Source of the DNA: Tethya wilhelma
Lineage: Eukaryota > Porifera > Demospongiae > Tethyida > Tethyidae
Direction of reading: 5' to 3'
DNA: 64,000 bases
Assembly: GCA_964030475.1 (NCBI GenBank)
Contig: CAXIPT010000014.1
Span: forward strand, 541,675-605,674
Each line of letters begins with the position of its first letter. Position 1 is the first letter of the stretch. Of this stretch, positions 44,013 to 55,841 are shown in pieces. Position numbers and translations under genes: made by a program. A model generated the notes under the pieces. The model made no database searches. It was not told the DNA's origin and was given only the letters and a program-made list of their open reading frames with translations.

Positions 44013-45808
44013 GTAAGTCTTACACTGATACTGATTGTTCGTATTCCCAATGTATGCCTTTTTTACATACCTAGTAGTTGGTCCAGGTATAGAGTAAACA
44101 TCTCACAATTGATAAGTTGACCAGGCCACTGAAAAAATTAATGTAGTAATATATTATGTCATTCAGTCAAAATGCCCCTGTTCTGAATAAAAGGTATAGG
44201 AATGAGCAGTGCTTCAAAAAGTGATGAACTTGACGAGGCTTAGATAAGGGAAAGCGATTAGAATTTATATATACATGTTCTGAAATTGACATGTCTTTTT
44301 TCATTTTTAAGTTTTGAAATTTCGATCAATGCCTCAATACCAAAGAAAACGTGGTCCAACAAGTTGGAAGTTGTATTCATTGAGATTGAAAGAAAGAAAA
44401 TCAGTGCAAAGTCATATTAAGTCAATGATGGAGGTATTCGAAGGTCTAGCTGTAATAACGCACATGCACTTTTTGAGTACCGGTCTCTGCATGCATGATA
44501 GTCTCCACACTGTAGTGTTGAAAAAAAATAAACGAAGTCAAAAATACTGGGTAGAATGCACATGGCTATGTAATGGACCTATGAACTCTACCCACAAGAA
44601 AGTAAGTTTCAAAGCTTTCTAGTTTTTTCATAGGCCTATTTTTAATGAAAATTAGTATATTAAGGAAAGTAGTACCCACTTACTTTGTGCTGTCAAAGTT
44701 GGCTCAACGCATTCTGGCTCTCTAGAATTCTTTCAAGTAAGTCAGTTAGGAAGCATGTATGTTATAGAGAACAAAAATGACCGGCACTATAATAATTATT
44801 GTATTTTCCCATTAACACTCTCTGTGAGTACCAAGGGAACAGTGTCTCAATCAATGATCTGTATAATTATACAATATCTTCTTATTGTAATTATTAATGG
44901 TTGACTGAATTCATATCAATCATTTGGCTAATAGTGGAGTAAAGAATAAAAAAACTTTTAACTTAGATTAAATTCCCAGCCAAGAGTTGAACATAGGTAG
45001 TCATGTGATGGATATGCTTTACTGCCAAACCTTTTGCAATACTGCCCTTTCCTACACTCAGTATTTTGCGAAATTTTTTCTACTTATTCATCCCCTTTTT
45101 TTCCCCTCTGCAGACTGCTTAGTCCCTGCAGAGTAGAAGCTACGTACGCTAAGTCTTGTAGTGTATGCTAAATGCACAGCACGTAGTAATGCCACATGCA
45201 TGGATAGATAATGACCTTTAAACTCTATCATTCTACAAAAGATGGCTACCAGAGGAGGTATGACACGATTGCACCTTTGCTGAGTTTGCAAATCCATTAA
45301 TTATATATCAATCATGTGACTGTAGTCCTTCACAATGAGATCGAGTTCATCATGTGTACTTGCTTGCCAGCTCAGCAAAGGCGCACTCCTCCTCGAGATG
45401 GCTACATTTTGTAGTACATGAATTTATGCTCAAAATTTCAAAGCTTTCTAGTTAAGCCTATTTATAAGATGAAAATGATATCAAGGAATTTTGTACCTAT
45501 GAAATAACCTTCTTTGTGCAATCAAAATTGGCTCAACACATTCTGGTTCTCTGGAAATTTTTAGTTAGTTAGGAAGTACGTTAGTAAGTACGTAAGTAAG
45601 TTAGGAGAATAGAAATTACACAAATGTGGCTTCCTATACCAGTGCTCTCTACGAGTGTTGAGGAAAATTTTGTTGAGTTTAGACCTTACATACAATTATT
45701 AATCTGTCACAGAGAAAAATTCATGTGCATGCTATAATGTACCATTGCCCATGCATGTGAGCATGCACTATATATGCACGTATGGACTGTGAATTATTAT
45801 TAATGCAG
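44013..45808 (+). other. Intron 5 (1.8 kb), repeat-filled
   Basis: Contains two diverged copies of intron repeat family C (about 44460-44780 and 45200-45720) and a family-F MITE. A plus-strand open frame at 44314-44622 is repeat sequence. Confidence 0.6.
45250..45395. mobile_element. 146-bp MULE-type MITE (family F), copy 2, nested in repeat C
   Basis: CAGAGGAGGTATGACACGAT on the left is mirrored at the right end (CAAAGGCGCACTCCTCCTCG). The direct repeat AGATGGCTAC flanks both sides (45240-45249 and 45396-45405). An empty-site relative (CAAAGATGGCTGCATTGTAG) exists at about 61527, confirming insertion into repeat C. Confidence 0.85.
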
Positions 45809-46011
45809 TGATTTAGTGACTGAACCAGGTATTTTGGCTGGTGGCTTACTTCTCTATCATCCTACACTACCTGCAACTCAGAGAAGATATCATCTTTTTG
45901 AAGTACCATACCGGTCAACATGCTGTAGTGCAACCAATTCACAATTTTGTCCACAGTATGCGATTCGAAGACCACTAAATAATGGAGAGGGATATGTACC
46001 ACCAACAAGTG
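45809..46011 (+). CDS. Exon 6: AMOP domain
   Basis: Acceptor AATGCAG. It reads GDLVTEPGILAGGLLLYHPT, HLFEVPYRSTCCSATNSQFC and QYAIRRPLNNGEGYVPPTS. With CCYDAAG from exon 5 this gives the order CCY..G.L ... P...CC ... C..Y...RP ... Y.PP, characteristic of AMOP, which in MUC4 and SUSD2 sits between NIDO and VWD. Residues about 800-922. Phase 1 donor GTAAGT. Confidence 0.85.
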
Positions 46012-46345
46012 GTAAGTGTACAGTATACTGGCATGATTCACAAATAGAATCTCCAGTGAAAACAGCACCAATTCAATCATTCCTGTCATCATGCAATTGT
46101 TGTAATAATACTTGTGTGATTGGTCTGAGGTGGTAGTGGTTTTCTCTTTTTCAAGGATGCATGAGCATGCATGCATTCATGCACAAAGTACACCATCATT
46201 TTATGCTGCAATGCAATCAAAGTGTTGCAGTACACAAAAACGACTTAATAGTAGCCTATTATTGTCGTAAATCTTAGAGGTGATAATGGCCATGTATTAT
46301 GCTTTTGTTATGCATATTTTTTTAAATGCATGTATAATTATATAG

Positions 46346-46557
46346 GTTCAGGACATGGTGATCCTCACTTTAGAACCTTAGATGGTAGGTATTACGATTT
46401 TCAAGGACAAGGAGAGTATGTGACTATGAATGCTTTGGATGAAAATGGCAACATTATCTATTCTGTTCATGGAAGGCAGAGTGTGTTATACAATAATAAT
46501 CGTGTAACATGGCACACAGCAGTAGCATTTGGACGGCTTAATGCTATATCCTATGAG
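46346..46557 (+). CDS. Exon 7: VWD domain, first half
   Basis: Acceptor TATATAG. GSGHGDPHFRTLDGRYYDFQ, GQGEYVTMNALDENGNIIY and HGRQSVLYNNNRVTWHTAVA. The GDPH(F/I).T.DG..Y.F.G.GEY signature identifies a von Willebrand D domain directly after AMOP. Phase 0 donor GAG/GTATGT. Confidence 0.9.
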
Positions 46558-47527
46558 GTATGTATGAATTAGTTATCCATACAATATAATTATAATTATA
46601 TGAATTTCAGACTATCATAATAACCTCTAAATTGACATCATATGACCTCTGAATTATCTATTATACAAGTAGTGAAAATTTTGTAAAAATAAGTAGTGTA
46701 AGAATGGATAATATTTTTGTAAAAACAGTGAAACAAGGCAAGATTTGGAACTTTGGCACATGACTACTTCATTTTAAGATCTTGTAGAAGCCATTACTTC
46801 AGGGTAGACACAATGTAATTAGTTCCTTAAACTTAAATCTAGCAAAAAAAAGTTAAATCTTCAAACTTGCTCTGAGGCTCTCATAGCAGATTACTAACAA
46901 CATGCAAGGCCAAAACTCATAGAAACTTCTCTAGGTCGACTGTCCCATTGACACAATACAAAATGTTCATGCTTATAAACATTTAAGGAAAGAAAGCTAA
47001 TCTTTCAAGCCTGGCAAATTAATAGCCTCTCACAGACAGTTTGCTTACCCAATTAACCAAAAAAAAGGTAGAAAGTTTAAAGAGCACTCTGGAGAGAGTG
47101 CAGGTGAGAAGCTACAAGTGTGCAAATTTGTTTTCTCCTCCTTCCTTCCATCCTTCTTCCCTTCTTCCTAACTGACTTATTTGAACACGTTTTCCAGACA
47201 AACAAAAGGCATTGAGCCAACTTTGACTATAATTGCAAGACTTCACTTTATCTGTAGTACGTCCTTTTCGACTTGTTTGCTGGCGAAAAGGCAGCAAATA
47301 AAATCCAGGCAGCTTTGAAACTCTTGATATAAAATACTGTATACTTCTCATTCAGCTATTTTGATGTGAGTAAAGGTCGTCAATATAGACCACATATTTT
47401 TGCATATCTATAATGCGCATGCGTATCAAGTATACACTTTGGCTTTTTGTAGAGACTGTCTAGTCTCCGCTGTGTGGTTAATTGTCTCCATGCAATTGAG
47501 CACCTTGGTGTTTAAAAAAGTGAATGA

Positions 47528-47889
47528 ACAAGTAGTAAAAAATTTATAAAAATGAGAAGTGCATGAATGGGCAGTGCTGTAGAAAGCAAGGAAACAAGAC
47601 AATTAAGTTTCTGAATTTCGGCACATGACTACTTCATTTTCATCAGTCAAGTTATAAATGTCGGTCGTTTGGCTCAATGGACATAAGTCAATGCAAGGAA
47701 TCACTTGACTAATTTGGATGAAATAACAAGCATGTAAATTGTAGATACAAAGTAGCGTTTGAGAGTTGGCCCGTTACAAAAAAATGAAGTAGTCATGTGC
47801 CGAAATTCATAGACTTGTCTTGTTTCCTTGCTTTTTACAGCACTGCCCATTCCTACACTTTTAATTTTTATAAAATTTTTACTACTTGT
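47528..47889. mobile_element. Hairpin MITE, family B, copy 1
   Basis: The arms start ACAAGTAGTAAAAAATTTAT and contain CGGCACATGACTACTTCATT; mirrored at 47782-47889. The loop holds no gene. Confidence 0.8.
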
Positions 47890-47997
47890 ACATTATAAGG
47901 CATGCTGTTGACCTGTCAATGTCATTGAGTTAGGGATATATGCAACATATGTGACACAGTGAAATTAACTTGTTCAATCTGACAACCATTCCTATCA

Positions 47998-49043
47998 TAC
48001 GTACGGTAGTACGTATAGTAGGAATGGGCCGACTGTCCCATAGACACAATACAAAATGTTGGCCACCATAAAAATCTAGTCAAACAAAACTAGACCTTCA
48101 AAGTTGCTCAGAAGCTCTCACTGACAGATTACCAACTGCATGCAAGTCTTAAAACTCACAAAAACTTTCCGCAGCACTCGTAGAGAGCGCTAGTGGGAAG
48201 CCACCACAGTGCCATTTTTGTTCATCTAACTTACTTACTTACTTACGTACTTCCTAACTGACTTACTTGAAAAGCATTTCCAGAGAACCAGAATGTGTTG
48301 AGCCAACTTTGACAGCACAAAGTAAGTTCTTTTCATGGGTACTACATTCCTTGATACTCGTTTTCATCATAAATAGGCCTAAACAAAAACTAGAAGGCTT
48401 TAAAACTTAGCGTATAAATTCATGTACTACAATGCAGCCATCTTGCGGGTAGAGTTCAAAGGTCATTCATTATCTTTGCATGTGGCATTATATACGCATG
48501 CGCATTAGCTCCCTCTAGCATACTGAAGTGCATGTAGCTCCTACTCAAGCTTTTTGTAGGGACTTACCAGTCTCTGACAGTCTCCACACTGTAGTGTTGA
48601 AAAAAGTGAATGAACAAGTAGTAAAAATTTCAAAAAAATAAGTAGTGTAGGAATGGGCAGTGCAGGAAAAAGTATTGCAACAAGGCATGGTCTCAATTTC
48701 GGCACATGACTACTTCATTTTTATGTCCAACTCTTGGCTGGTAATCCAGTTTAAGTTATATATTTGTCTTTTATAGTTTACTCCATTATTTTAGTAGCCA
48801 AGTGATTAGCTATAATTATATTATAATGTACTGAGAAATTTGAACCAATGCAGTAATCATAAGCTAGCTACGGTATTATGTACAGATCATCACAACACAA
48901 CGCTGAAAATCCATAATTATAAATGATCAAGAATAAAAATGAAGTAGTCATGTGCCGAAATTGAGACCATGCCTTGTTGCAATACTTTTTACCGCACTGC
49001 CCATTCCTACACTACTTATTTTTTTGAAATTTTTACTACTTGT
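47998..49043 (+). repeat. 1-kb repeat unit (family C + hairpin B), partner of 60934-61975
   Basis: From TACGTACGGTAGTACGTATA through AACTAGACCTTCAAAGTTGC, GTAGAGAGCGCTAGTGGGAA and the hairpin B at 48614-49043, the sequence matches 60934-61975 in reverse almost base for base where compared. The hairpin B arms include CAAGGCATGGTCTCAATTTC. Confidence 0.8.
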
Positions 49044-49051
49044 ATATATCT

Positions 49052-49133
49052 GGTTTACTCACTTTTTTACGATTTGGCCATTCCTATGTTTGTATTGCAT
49101 TTCTAATGTTTTTTGTACTTGTAAACAATTTTG
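49052..49133. repeat. Lone family-A hairpin arm
   Basis: TTACGATTTGGCCATTCCTA and TTTCTAATGTTTTTTGTACT match the right arm of the hairpin at 54701-54966. No partner arm nearby. Confidence 0.65.
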
Positions 49134-49694
49134 AAGTTATTTTTGTGGATGCATGGTAGTACTAATAAGTATCTTGCGTACGGTAGTATTTATTGTAGGA
49201 ATGCATGGGCTGACTGTCCCATTGACACAATACAAAATGTTAATGCTTATAAACTCTCAGAGAAAGATAGTTAAGTCTTCACAGATGCAAAGAGGCATCC
49301 TTTAGGCAGTTTTCTAACTGTGTATGCAACAAGAAAACAGCTAGGCAGAAACTTCCTATAGCACTATGGATAGAGCACTCGTGAGAAGCCACAATAGTGC
49401 ATGCGATTCTGTTTTCTCTCTCCCTCCCTCCCTAATAATATTGACTTACTTGAATGTGATATCAAGAAAAACAAAAGGCATTGATCTAACACTGACTGTA
49501 CAGAGTAACTTTATTCCATCTGAACTGCGTTCTTTGATACTCATTTTCTGCCTAAAATAAGATTTTATGCTCATTCCTACAATGATAATACAACATTCAT
49601 CTTCATACAATCATAGTGTTCAAAGTTTTATAATTATTAAAATATTAGCTATTAATATTACATATTTGTGTTATGTAAAAATCTGTGTGTGCAG

Positions 49695-50052
49695 ATAGAT
49701 GTTAGTGGAAGAGTGTATCAAACTGCTCCGGTCGACTCCCGACGTGAAATCACATCCGAACTTGAAAATGGAATAACACGATTTGATGAAAATATGCAAA
49801 CTTTTATCATGAAAAATGGCAACTCCTTTAGTGCTGCAGACTTTAGGACTGGTATTACAATTAATATCCGAATTAAAAGACAAATTTGGTTAGATTGGAA
49901 TATAATAGTTCCTCAATCGTTTCGTGAAAGAACAGAAGGACTTATGGGATACTTTGATGGAAATCGCGACAATGACTTTAGGAGAAGAGATGGACATTTT
50001 CTTTCAAGATCAACAAGTCAACGAAACCTCTATAATGAATATGTTGATTCAT
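49695..50052 (+). CDS. Exon 8: VWD domain, second half
   Basis: Acceptor TGTGCAG. IDVSGRVYQTAPVDSRREIT, IKRQIWLDWNIIVPQSFRER and TEGLMGYFDGNRDNDFRRRD. The closing G(L)(L/M)G.(Y/F)(D/N)G...NDF..RDG is the usual end of VWD; the canonical Asn is here Phe (YFDGN). It ends YNEYVDS plus one base at donor GTAAGT. The 3.1-kb intron splits VWD after ISYE. Confidence 0.85.
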
Positions 50053-50282
50053 GTAAGTTGATTATATAATAGAACTGCATGACTCATGCAGAGATCAAAA
50101 AAATTTTTTTTGTGTGTACATGGTCAAATGTCTGGTCAAACTGACCATGCATAATCTGTTTTGAGTGTACACATTTTGGTGAATGACTGATGACTGTATG
50201 TTATTTTGGACAGTCTGACTGTGTAATAATTATTGAATGTTATTAATATTACCGTCACACAATCACAATTATTACTGTATAG

Positions 50283-50513
50283 GGATACTGCCTACATCAC
50301 AAAGATTGTTTTTTACTCAAGATCGTAATCGACGTCAATCCGATAATTTTCAGCCAATATTTTTGGAAGACCTTAATTTCACTGATGACCAGATTCTCCT
50401 TTGTCAAGGCAATGAACAGTGTTTGTTTGATTTGGCTGTCACCAATGATACAGATGTTGCAATGCAGACTTTCGAGGAAGGATTACTTGTGAATGCTACT
50501 GTGGACATGTTTG
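50283..50513 (+). CDS. Exon 9: post-VWD region
   Basis: Acceptor CTGTATAG. WILPTSQRLFFTQDRNRRQS, FQPIFLEDLNFTDDQILLCQ and GNEQCLFDLAVTNDTDVAMQ. The C.GN.QCL(F/Y)D pattern matches the segment that follows VWD in MUC4/SUSD2-type proteins. Phase 1 donor. Confidence 0.8.
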
Positions 50514-51307
50514 GTATGTTTACTTAAATGAGCTGCTTTGAGCTTAGTTAAATAATTAACCAGGGGCTTCTTCTAGGAATTTGTGAGTTTAAGGAGAAGC
50601 TCTGCTATGCAAAGGTGTAGCCTGAGGTAAACTAAAAACTTATTTCTCTCCCTAAAAATTTTGGGATTTTATATAGTTTTGCTGAAACCCATTTTGAGCA
50701 AAATAATTAAGCTTCATATTTAATAGTTTGCATGCACAAATTGATGTAACACTGAGTACCATTATACAGAAGGTACTTGGGGAGGGGGAAGCCTGAAGTT
50801 TTGACAGAGACTTGGGAGTTTGCTTAGCCCTGCTGTAGGATATTATAGTTGTTTTTTCTTTGAAGTGATTTTGAAGTTCAATTTCTTGGCCTAAAGATTA
50901 ATATTAAAATCTGATTAATATAATGATAAATTATGTCATCAGAATACAATTATTTTGCACAATTGCAAATATCCCAGTTCATTGTATCCACGTGTCTGCT
51001 TTCAACGAAAAAATGCTCTGAAACCAAGGAGTAGAAGCGAAGTGGTGACATGCAAAAAAACCCAACATATTTGAGTTTCAGGAAACTTGCATAGCCAACG
51101 AATGCAGTTAAGAGTGCAAACTTTTCTACTACTGACTGGCTTTGCGATAAATGTGAAGTGCTTAGACCATGCATGAACTAAGTTAAAAAATTTTAAACAC
51201 AGTTATGCAGTATATACTAACTCAGATGCAGTTTTAAGTTCAATACGATAGTAAACTCAGTGTCGTTACCAACTGTGTGAAACCACTTGACCTTGCAGTT
51301 CCACTTT

Positions 51308-51311
<4 letters not shown>

Positions 51312-51357
<46 letters not shown>
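51312..51357. repeat. (TG)n microsatellite in intron 9
   Basis: About 22 GT units. Confidence 0.95.
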
Positions 51358-51358
<1 letters not shown>

Positions 51359-51458
51359 TTGTGTGAGTGTGTTCACATCTGGTCACTATTATAAACATCA
51401 CATTGACAGATAGATTTTGGAGTATTAAATTGCTACCATAACTTTATTGTTTATTTAG

Positions 51459-51815
51459 AAAACATTGCTCCAAACATATCAGCTGAGGGAACATTGCGTG
51501 TGAATTTTGGAGAAGAAGTTGTCTATCTCCTTGAAGTAGTTGATCCTGGTGATAACTTTACTTTTACCATTCAAGGCGGGTTACCATTGAATTCATTCCT
51601 AGAGGAGCTGAGTGACGGAGTGTTCTCTTTCAGATGGACTCTCCAAGAGTTGACAAATGAACCTCTAGTCTTTGTAGCAACTGACACTAGGAATGCTTCC
51701 ACCACTCACACTCCAATTGTGGAGGTGTGTGCCTGTGCTAATGATGGCGAGTGTACCATTGAAGGACTGCTTACAACCAATGTGACCATCACAATGGATT
51801 GCCTATGTAGTGAAG
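51459..51815 (+). CDS. Exon 10: beta-rich ectodomain module and first Cys-rich turn
   Basis: Acceptor TTATTTAG. ENIAPNISAEGTLRVNFGEE, VVDPGDNFTFTIQGGLPLNS, FRWTLQELTNEPLVFVATDT, then VEVCACANDGECTIEGLL and MDCLCSE. The NF.F...G.P......L..G.F.FRW layout is the cadherin-like domain that commonly follows VWD in MUC4-like and sushi/nidogen proteins. The last part opens an EGF-like module that closes in exon 11. Confidence 0.8.
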
Positions 51816-51897
51816 GTGAGCTTAGTATTTTGTCTAACGTATGCACAACAACTTTTCAAGCTGACTTTTAGTAACTACTTTCTATTAATTCTATAAG

Positions 51898-52053
51898 CTT
51901 TCAGTGGTGAATTCTGTGAAGAGGATCGCAATGGATGTAGCGAAATTGAATGTTTTGGAGGAGTGGAGTGTTTGGACATACCAGCTCCTGGTACTGGAGC
52001 AGTGTGTGGAGCATGTACACCTGGATTCACAGGAGATGGACTCAAGTGTTATG
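51898..52053 (+). CDS. Exon 11: EGF-like end plus Cys-rich linker
   Basis: AFSGEFCEEDRNGCSEIECF, EIECFGGVECLDIPAPG and TGAVCGACTPGFTGDGLKCY. The CxxGFxGDGxxC ending is EGF-like. The acceptor CTATAAG is chosen by phase; the nearby TTTCAG would shift the frame. Confidence 0.75.
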
Positions 52054-52150
52054 GTATAAGTACAAATTAGCAAACTTTTCTACTGACCTGTATTGTGACA
52101 ATTGTATGTTTATGAGAATGTATAGATTAAATGTTCATAACTTTTTAAAG

Positions 52151-52270
52151 ATATTGATGAGTGTGCATCCAATTCGACTCGATGTGAAGACTTGTGTGTC
52201 AATACTGACGGCAGTTATCAGTGTGATTGTTCTGAAGGCTTTCAGCTTGTTAATATTACTCATTGTGAAG
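52151..52270 (+). CDS. Exon 12: calcium-binding EGF
   Basis: [39 protein letters not shown]. The DIDEC start and CVNTxGSYxCxCxxGF core with six Cys define a cbEGF. Phase 1 on both sides. Confidence 0.9.
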
Positions 52271-52368
52271 GTAATGTGAAAGTAGCTTACACAATATTAT
52301 ATGACAGTGTTTCATCTGTAGAACAGGAATTAACAAGTTATAATTATAATGATCAATGCTATCCTCAG

Positions 52369-52491
52369 ATCTAAATGAATGTGTTGAAAATGTACACAAT
52401 TGTGAGCAAATATGTATCAACAACGTGGGTTCATACAATTGCAGCTGTGGGTCTGGATTTACTATTTTGGCTGACAACAGAAGCTGTATAG
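52369..52491 (+). CDS. Exon 13: calcium-binding EGF
   Basis: [40 protein letters not shown]. Six-Cys cbEGF, phase 1. Confidence 0.9.
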
Positions 52492-52618
52492 GTATGCACA
52501 AAATATATCTTTCACTAAAATACAATAATTTATTATTGTGATTGAATGTTTTTTTTGGAATGACACTATAATGATTATATACTGTATGTGTTTGTGTGTG
52601 CATGTATGTTCTCATTAG

Positions 52619-52741
52619 CCAATCAACCCTGTCATAATAATGGTGGCTGTTCTCACATTTGTGCTGTCATTGATGGAGCTGCTCAGTGCTTTTGTCCTCT
52701 TGGACTCCAATTGTCCATGACAGGAAGCACACAGTGTGTTG
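52619..52741 (+). CDS. Exon 14: EGF-like, LDL-receptor type
   Basis: ANQPCHNNGGCSHICAVIDG, AAQCFCPLGLQLSMTGSTQC. NxC..NNGGCSH.C without the DIDEC calcium motif. Phase 1. Confidence 0.85.
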
Positions 52742-53094
52742 GTATGTACACTGTTTATGGCTAAATTCTACTATAATTATATTGGGTAAATTTAGTGAGA
52801 ATTAAATTGGCAAATTGGCGAATTTTTCTTCAAATTACCAAAATTAATTAAAATTGCCAAAAAGTGTTATGCGCACTTGTATCCATATAAACACTGCTGC
52901 TTGCAGAATTAAATTGCCAAATAAAAAATTACCAGTTGTGCTGAAATAAGAATTCACCAAATTTTAAGCCCGCCAAATTTCCACGCTGATCTCAAAATTA
53001 TGCATCTATGTTTTGTGTACTTATTCAATTAAACATTTATCCAAATGTTACATGGCTATTGAGTGTTGTCATTTGATACAATATTCTTCGATAG

Positions 53095-53211
53095 ATATTG
53101 ATGAATGTCTCAATTCTACTTGTGATCAAACCTGTGATAACACATTTGGATCATTTGAGTGTAGATGCAACAATGGATACAGTCTTCTCAGTAATGGTAG
53201 AACTTGTGAAG
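53095..53211 (+). CDS. Exon 15: calcium-binding EGF
   Basis: [39 protein letters not shown]. Phase 1. The preceding intron holds an AATTTGGCGAA-like MITE remnant at 52795-52990. Confidence 0.9.
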
Positions 53212-53302
53212 GTATTTGCTCATATCTGATAGAATACTCGCTGACTATAGTAATTATGTACTGCACACTCCCATACAAAATATTGCTTTGCATTTCTAAC
53301 AG

Positions 53303-53446
53303 ACATAGACGAATGTTTTGAAGCAGCTTGTGATGGGATTGACTTGTGTGTTAATGATCCAAACACCCAGTGTTCAAATAGCGAAGGGTCTTTTGACTGC
53401 CTGTGTGTACCAGGATTTGCCAGAGACTTAAATGGAACCTGCCAAA
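53303..53446 (+). CDS. Exon 16: calcium-binding EGF
   Basis: [48 protein letters not shown] longer module with an extra Cys pair relative to its neighbours. Confidence 0.85.
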
Positions 53447-53560
53447 GTATGTCAATTGCATTTTATTATATTCGGGGGACAGTACTACTAATTCTTGGCA
53501 AGATTTCTCAGAACCAATGGATAGTATGTTAAGTTAATTTAAATGTTTTAAATTTGTTAG

Positions 53561-53664
53561 CCATTGAAGAGCCTCCCCCTCCTCCTCCTGCTGTGGCTAC
53601 TCCTCCAAATGGCTTAGAGAGTAGCGTAAGCTTCATATCACCCACTCTGCAGAATATCACTGAG
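53561..53664 (+). CDS. Exon 17: proline-rich linker
   Basis: TIEEPPPPPPAVATPPNGLE, SSVSFISPTLQNITE. A short extended linker after the first EGF run; phase 0 at its end. Confidence 0.8.
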
Positions 53665-53923
53665 GTATGTATTCATGCTTGTTGTTGCAATGGGGAAGTT
53701 ATGCTGAATGATTATATATAATAATATATTATCAGATCACTATCGATTCGAAAGTTTTATTATAATTATCGATAGTGATCTGCCATGCAAATCTGCTAAC
53801 ATTAGAGTATTATACTTTCTCTCCCTGAAAGTTTCTTGCTATCTATATGATAGTTTGGAACTTAGTTGCATGATGATGAGTAAATTTGTAGGATTATGAG
53901 TTTATATTCTTAATTTATTGCAG

Positions 53924-54033
53924 TTCACTCCTGAGAGGCAACAGCAGTTTAGAGTTGTCAGTGCCAATGTTGTTATGGGACTCTGTGTAAACAGAACATG
54001 CACAGTTATTGTAGATAATGGAGAAATGGAGCA
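53924..54033 (+). CDS. Exon 18: beta-rich segment, first part
   Basis: FTPERQQQFRVVSANVVMGL, CVNRTCTVIVDNGEME. Joins exon 19 in frame across a 69-bp intron. No domain named. A 15-bp perfect hairpin (CAGATCACTATCGAT) lies in the intron before it at 53733-53782. Confidence 0.8.
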
Positions 54034-54102
54034 GTAAGTAGAGCCTGTCCATATATTTATAAGGATGGTTAAGACTTAATTTGAATTAATAATGCTTTAC
54101 AG

Positions 54103-54253
54103 GAGGTTCAACATACAAGTTAGGCCACAGAACATTGCTATTCCATCTGGATTAGTGAGTATACCTGAAAGTGGAGGGCTTAACATCACATTCTATGTTC
54201 AGTTTGATGATGGCTCAATTCTCAGCACTGAAAATCTTACAACAGCTGTCCAG
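54103..54253 (+). CDS. Exon 19: beta-rich segment, second part
   Basis: RFNIQVRPQNIAIPSGLVSI, PESGGLNITFYVQFDDGSIL, STENLTTAVQ. Ends in phase 0 at CAG/GTAATTG, followed by the longest intron of the gene. Confidence 0.8.
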
Positions 54254-54700
54254 GTAATTGTAAATCAAAGTTGGCCACATTATTTCTAATGTATCACAAA
54301 ACTTTGTGGACTTTATTGTGTGTGTGTATATGACAACACTACTTCAAAGCCCCTTTTGTCTGTAGACTGATGTGCATGTAGTGTACATTTATAAACTGTT
54401 TCTGACTGCTTGGCCAATTAAAAGAGTGCATGCACGGGTATGAAAGCGGTTGCTCCGCTTTCTATATATGTTAGCCTATGAGCTTATAAACAGACTACTA
54501 CTTTTATTCTATATGATTAATTTGTAGTTGTGGCATTCATTTTACCAGACCAAAAAGGTGTTTAGCATGCATTGACTACCCATACCAAACCTCAATAAAT
54601 TGCTAGCTTCTACCATGGAACGCATGCATTCATGTAGGATATGAGAGTGAAATGTATGGACATTTGATCGCATATAAAATTACACCCTTTACCTATTTAG

Positions 54701-54966
54701 ACAAGTACAAAAAACATTAGAAATGTAATGCAAACAAAGGAATGGCCGAATCGTAAAAAGTAAGTAAACAAGACAGAATGGTTGTCAGATAGAGCGAGTT
54801 CATTTCACTGTGTCACCTTATGTTCATATCCTTATAGCTCAATGGCATTCTATAGACACAGGAATGAACTCGCTCAATCTGACAACCATTCTGTCTTGCT
54901 TGCTCATTTTTTACGATTTGGCCATTCCTATGCTTGCATTACATTTCTAATGTTTTTTGTACTTGT
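54701..54966. mobile_element. Hairpin MITE, family A, copy 2
   Basis: The arms start ACAAGTACAAAAAACATTAG and include GGAATGGCCGAATCGTAAAA; mirrored to 54966. The inner arms CAGATAGAGCGAGTTCAT and ATGAACTCGCTCAATCTG also pair, leaving a loop of about 50 bp. Confidence 0.8.
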
Positions 54967-55199
54967 TTGTTCTATTTTTTTGATTAATTGTTTACAATTA
55001 TATCTGATTCAGTGGAATATAGTCTTTATAGCCTGAGCAGAGAATTTGCCGTCTGCCCTTCAATACAGTCAAGCCTTTCAGACAGTTGAAACTCTGAAAC
55101 CCCGGGCTGAACGTGATTTATATCCATATTATTTGTGTCTTGTTAGCTAAAGATAACTTCTCTACTGAAGATAAACATGTACAGACTCTGAGAGAATGA

Positions 55200-55615
55200 C
55201 AGGATAAGACAGAATTTGGGCACTGCATGCTGCAATAGTCTAAGATTCCAAATAACGCAGCGCTTTTCACCTTGTATCTAACTACTCAACAAGAGACACA
55301 AAAAACCGATGGCAAAAGCGACTGTCCCCAAAGAAACAAAGTTTGTTCGTTCAAGAATCAGCTTCTAAAAGTGAATGATCTCTGAGAAAAGTTGAGCCAA
55401 GATAGAAAAGAATGAGAAGAAGATGGAGAAAATTGGAGGTTTGGCATATTTTACTTTAGTACTTTATAGCCAATGTTTTAGGCCATGTTTTATGGCTCAT
55501 TAGAAAGAGAAAGAGCTATATAGTAGCTTAAGAAGCCTTTTAGTGCCAAATGCTCAGTTTTTGCAAAGTTATTCGCGTGAATATTTGTATTGCACTAATG
55601 GGCCATCCGTGCCAT
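55200..55615 (-). repeat. Repeat family X, copy 4 (reverse)
   Basis: CCAAATAACGCAGCGCTTTT, TTCGTTCAAGAATCAGCTTC, AAAGAGAAAGAGCTAT and TTGTATTGCACTAATGGGCC are the reverse of copy 1 in order. Confidence 0.7.
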
Positions 55616-55766
55616 TCCTATGTACCCATGCAGTACTACCATACTGGGAATTATTATTATTGTGTTTGTTGAAAATCATATATAAAGCTGCATACAAACA
55701 TGTCTTGCATGGATCCTCACATGTATACTAAGTGTGGTGTTATAGTTTTATAATGCTGAATGATTA

Positions 55767-55770
55767 ATTG

Positions 55771-55805
<35 letters not shown>

Positions 55806-55808
55806 GTT

Positions 55809-55841
<33 letters not shown>
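55767..55841. repeat. (TG)n microsatellite
   Basis: Three GT blocks separated by TTTG and TTCA interruptions. Confidence 0.95.

Larger units (their letters stand above)
46558..49694 (+). other. Intron 7 (3.1 kb), repeat-filled
   Basis: Holds a half hairpin B (46668-46770), hairpins B at 47528-47889 and 48614-49043, a lone family-A arm (49052-49133), and family-C copies at about 46930-47350, 47998-48602 and 49195-49560. No exon seen. Confidence 0.7.

Noticed and set aside
44314..44622. 102-codon plus-strand open frame in intron 5
   Set aside because: Its sequence is shared with repeat family C copies in other introns, so it is repeat DNA rather than an exon.
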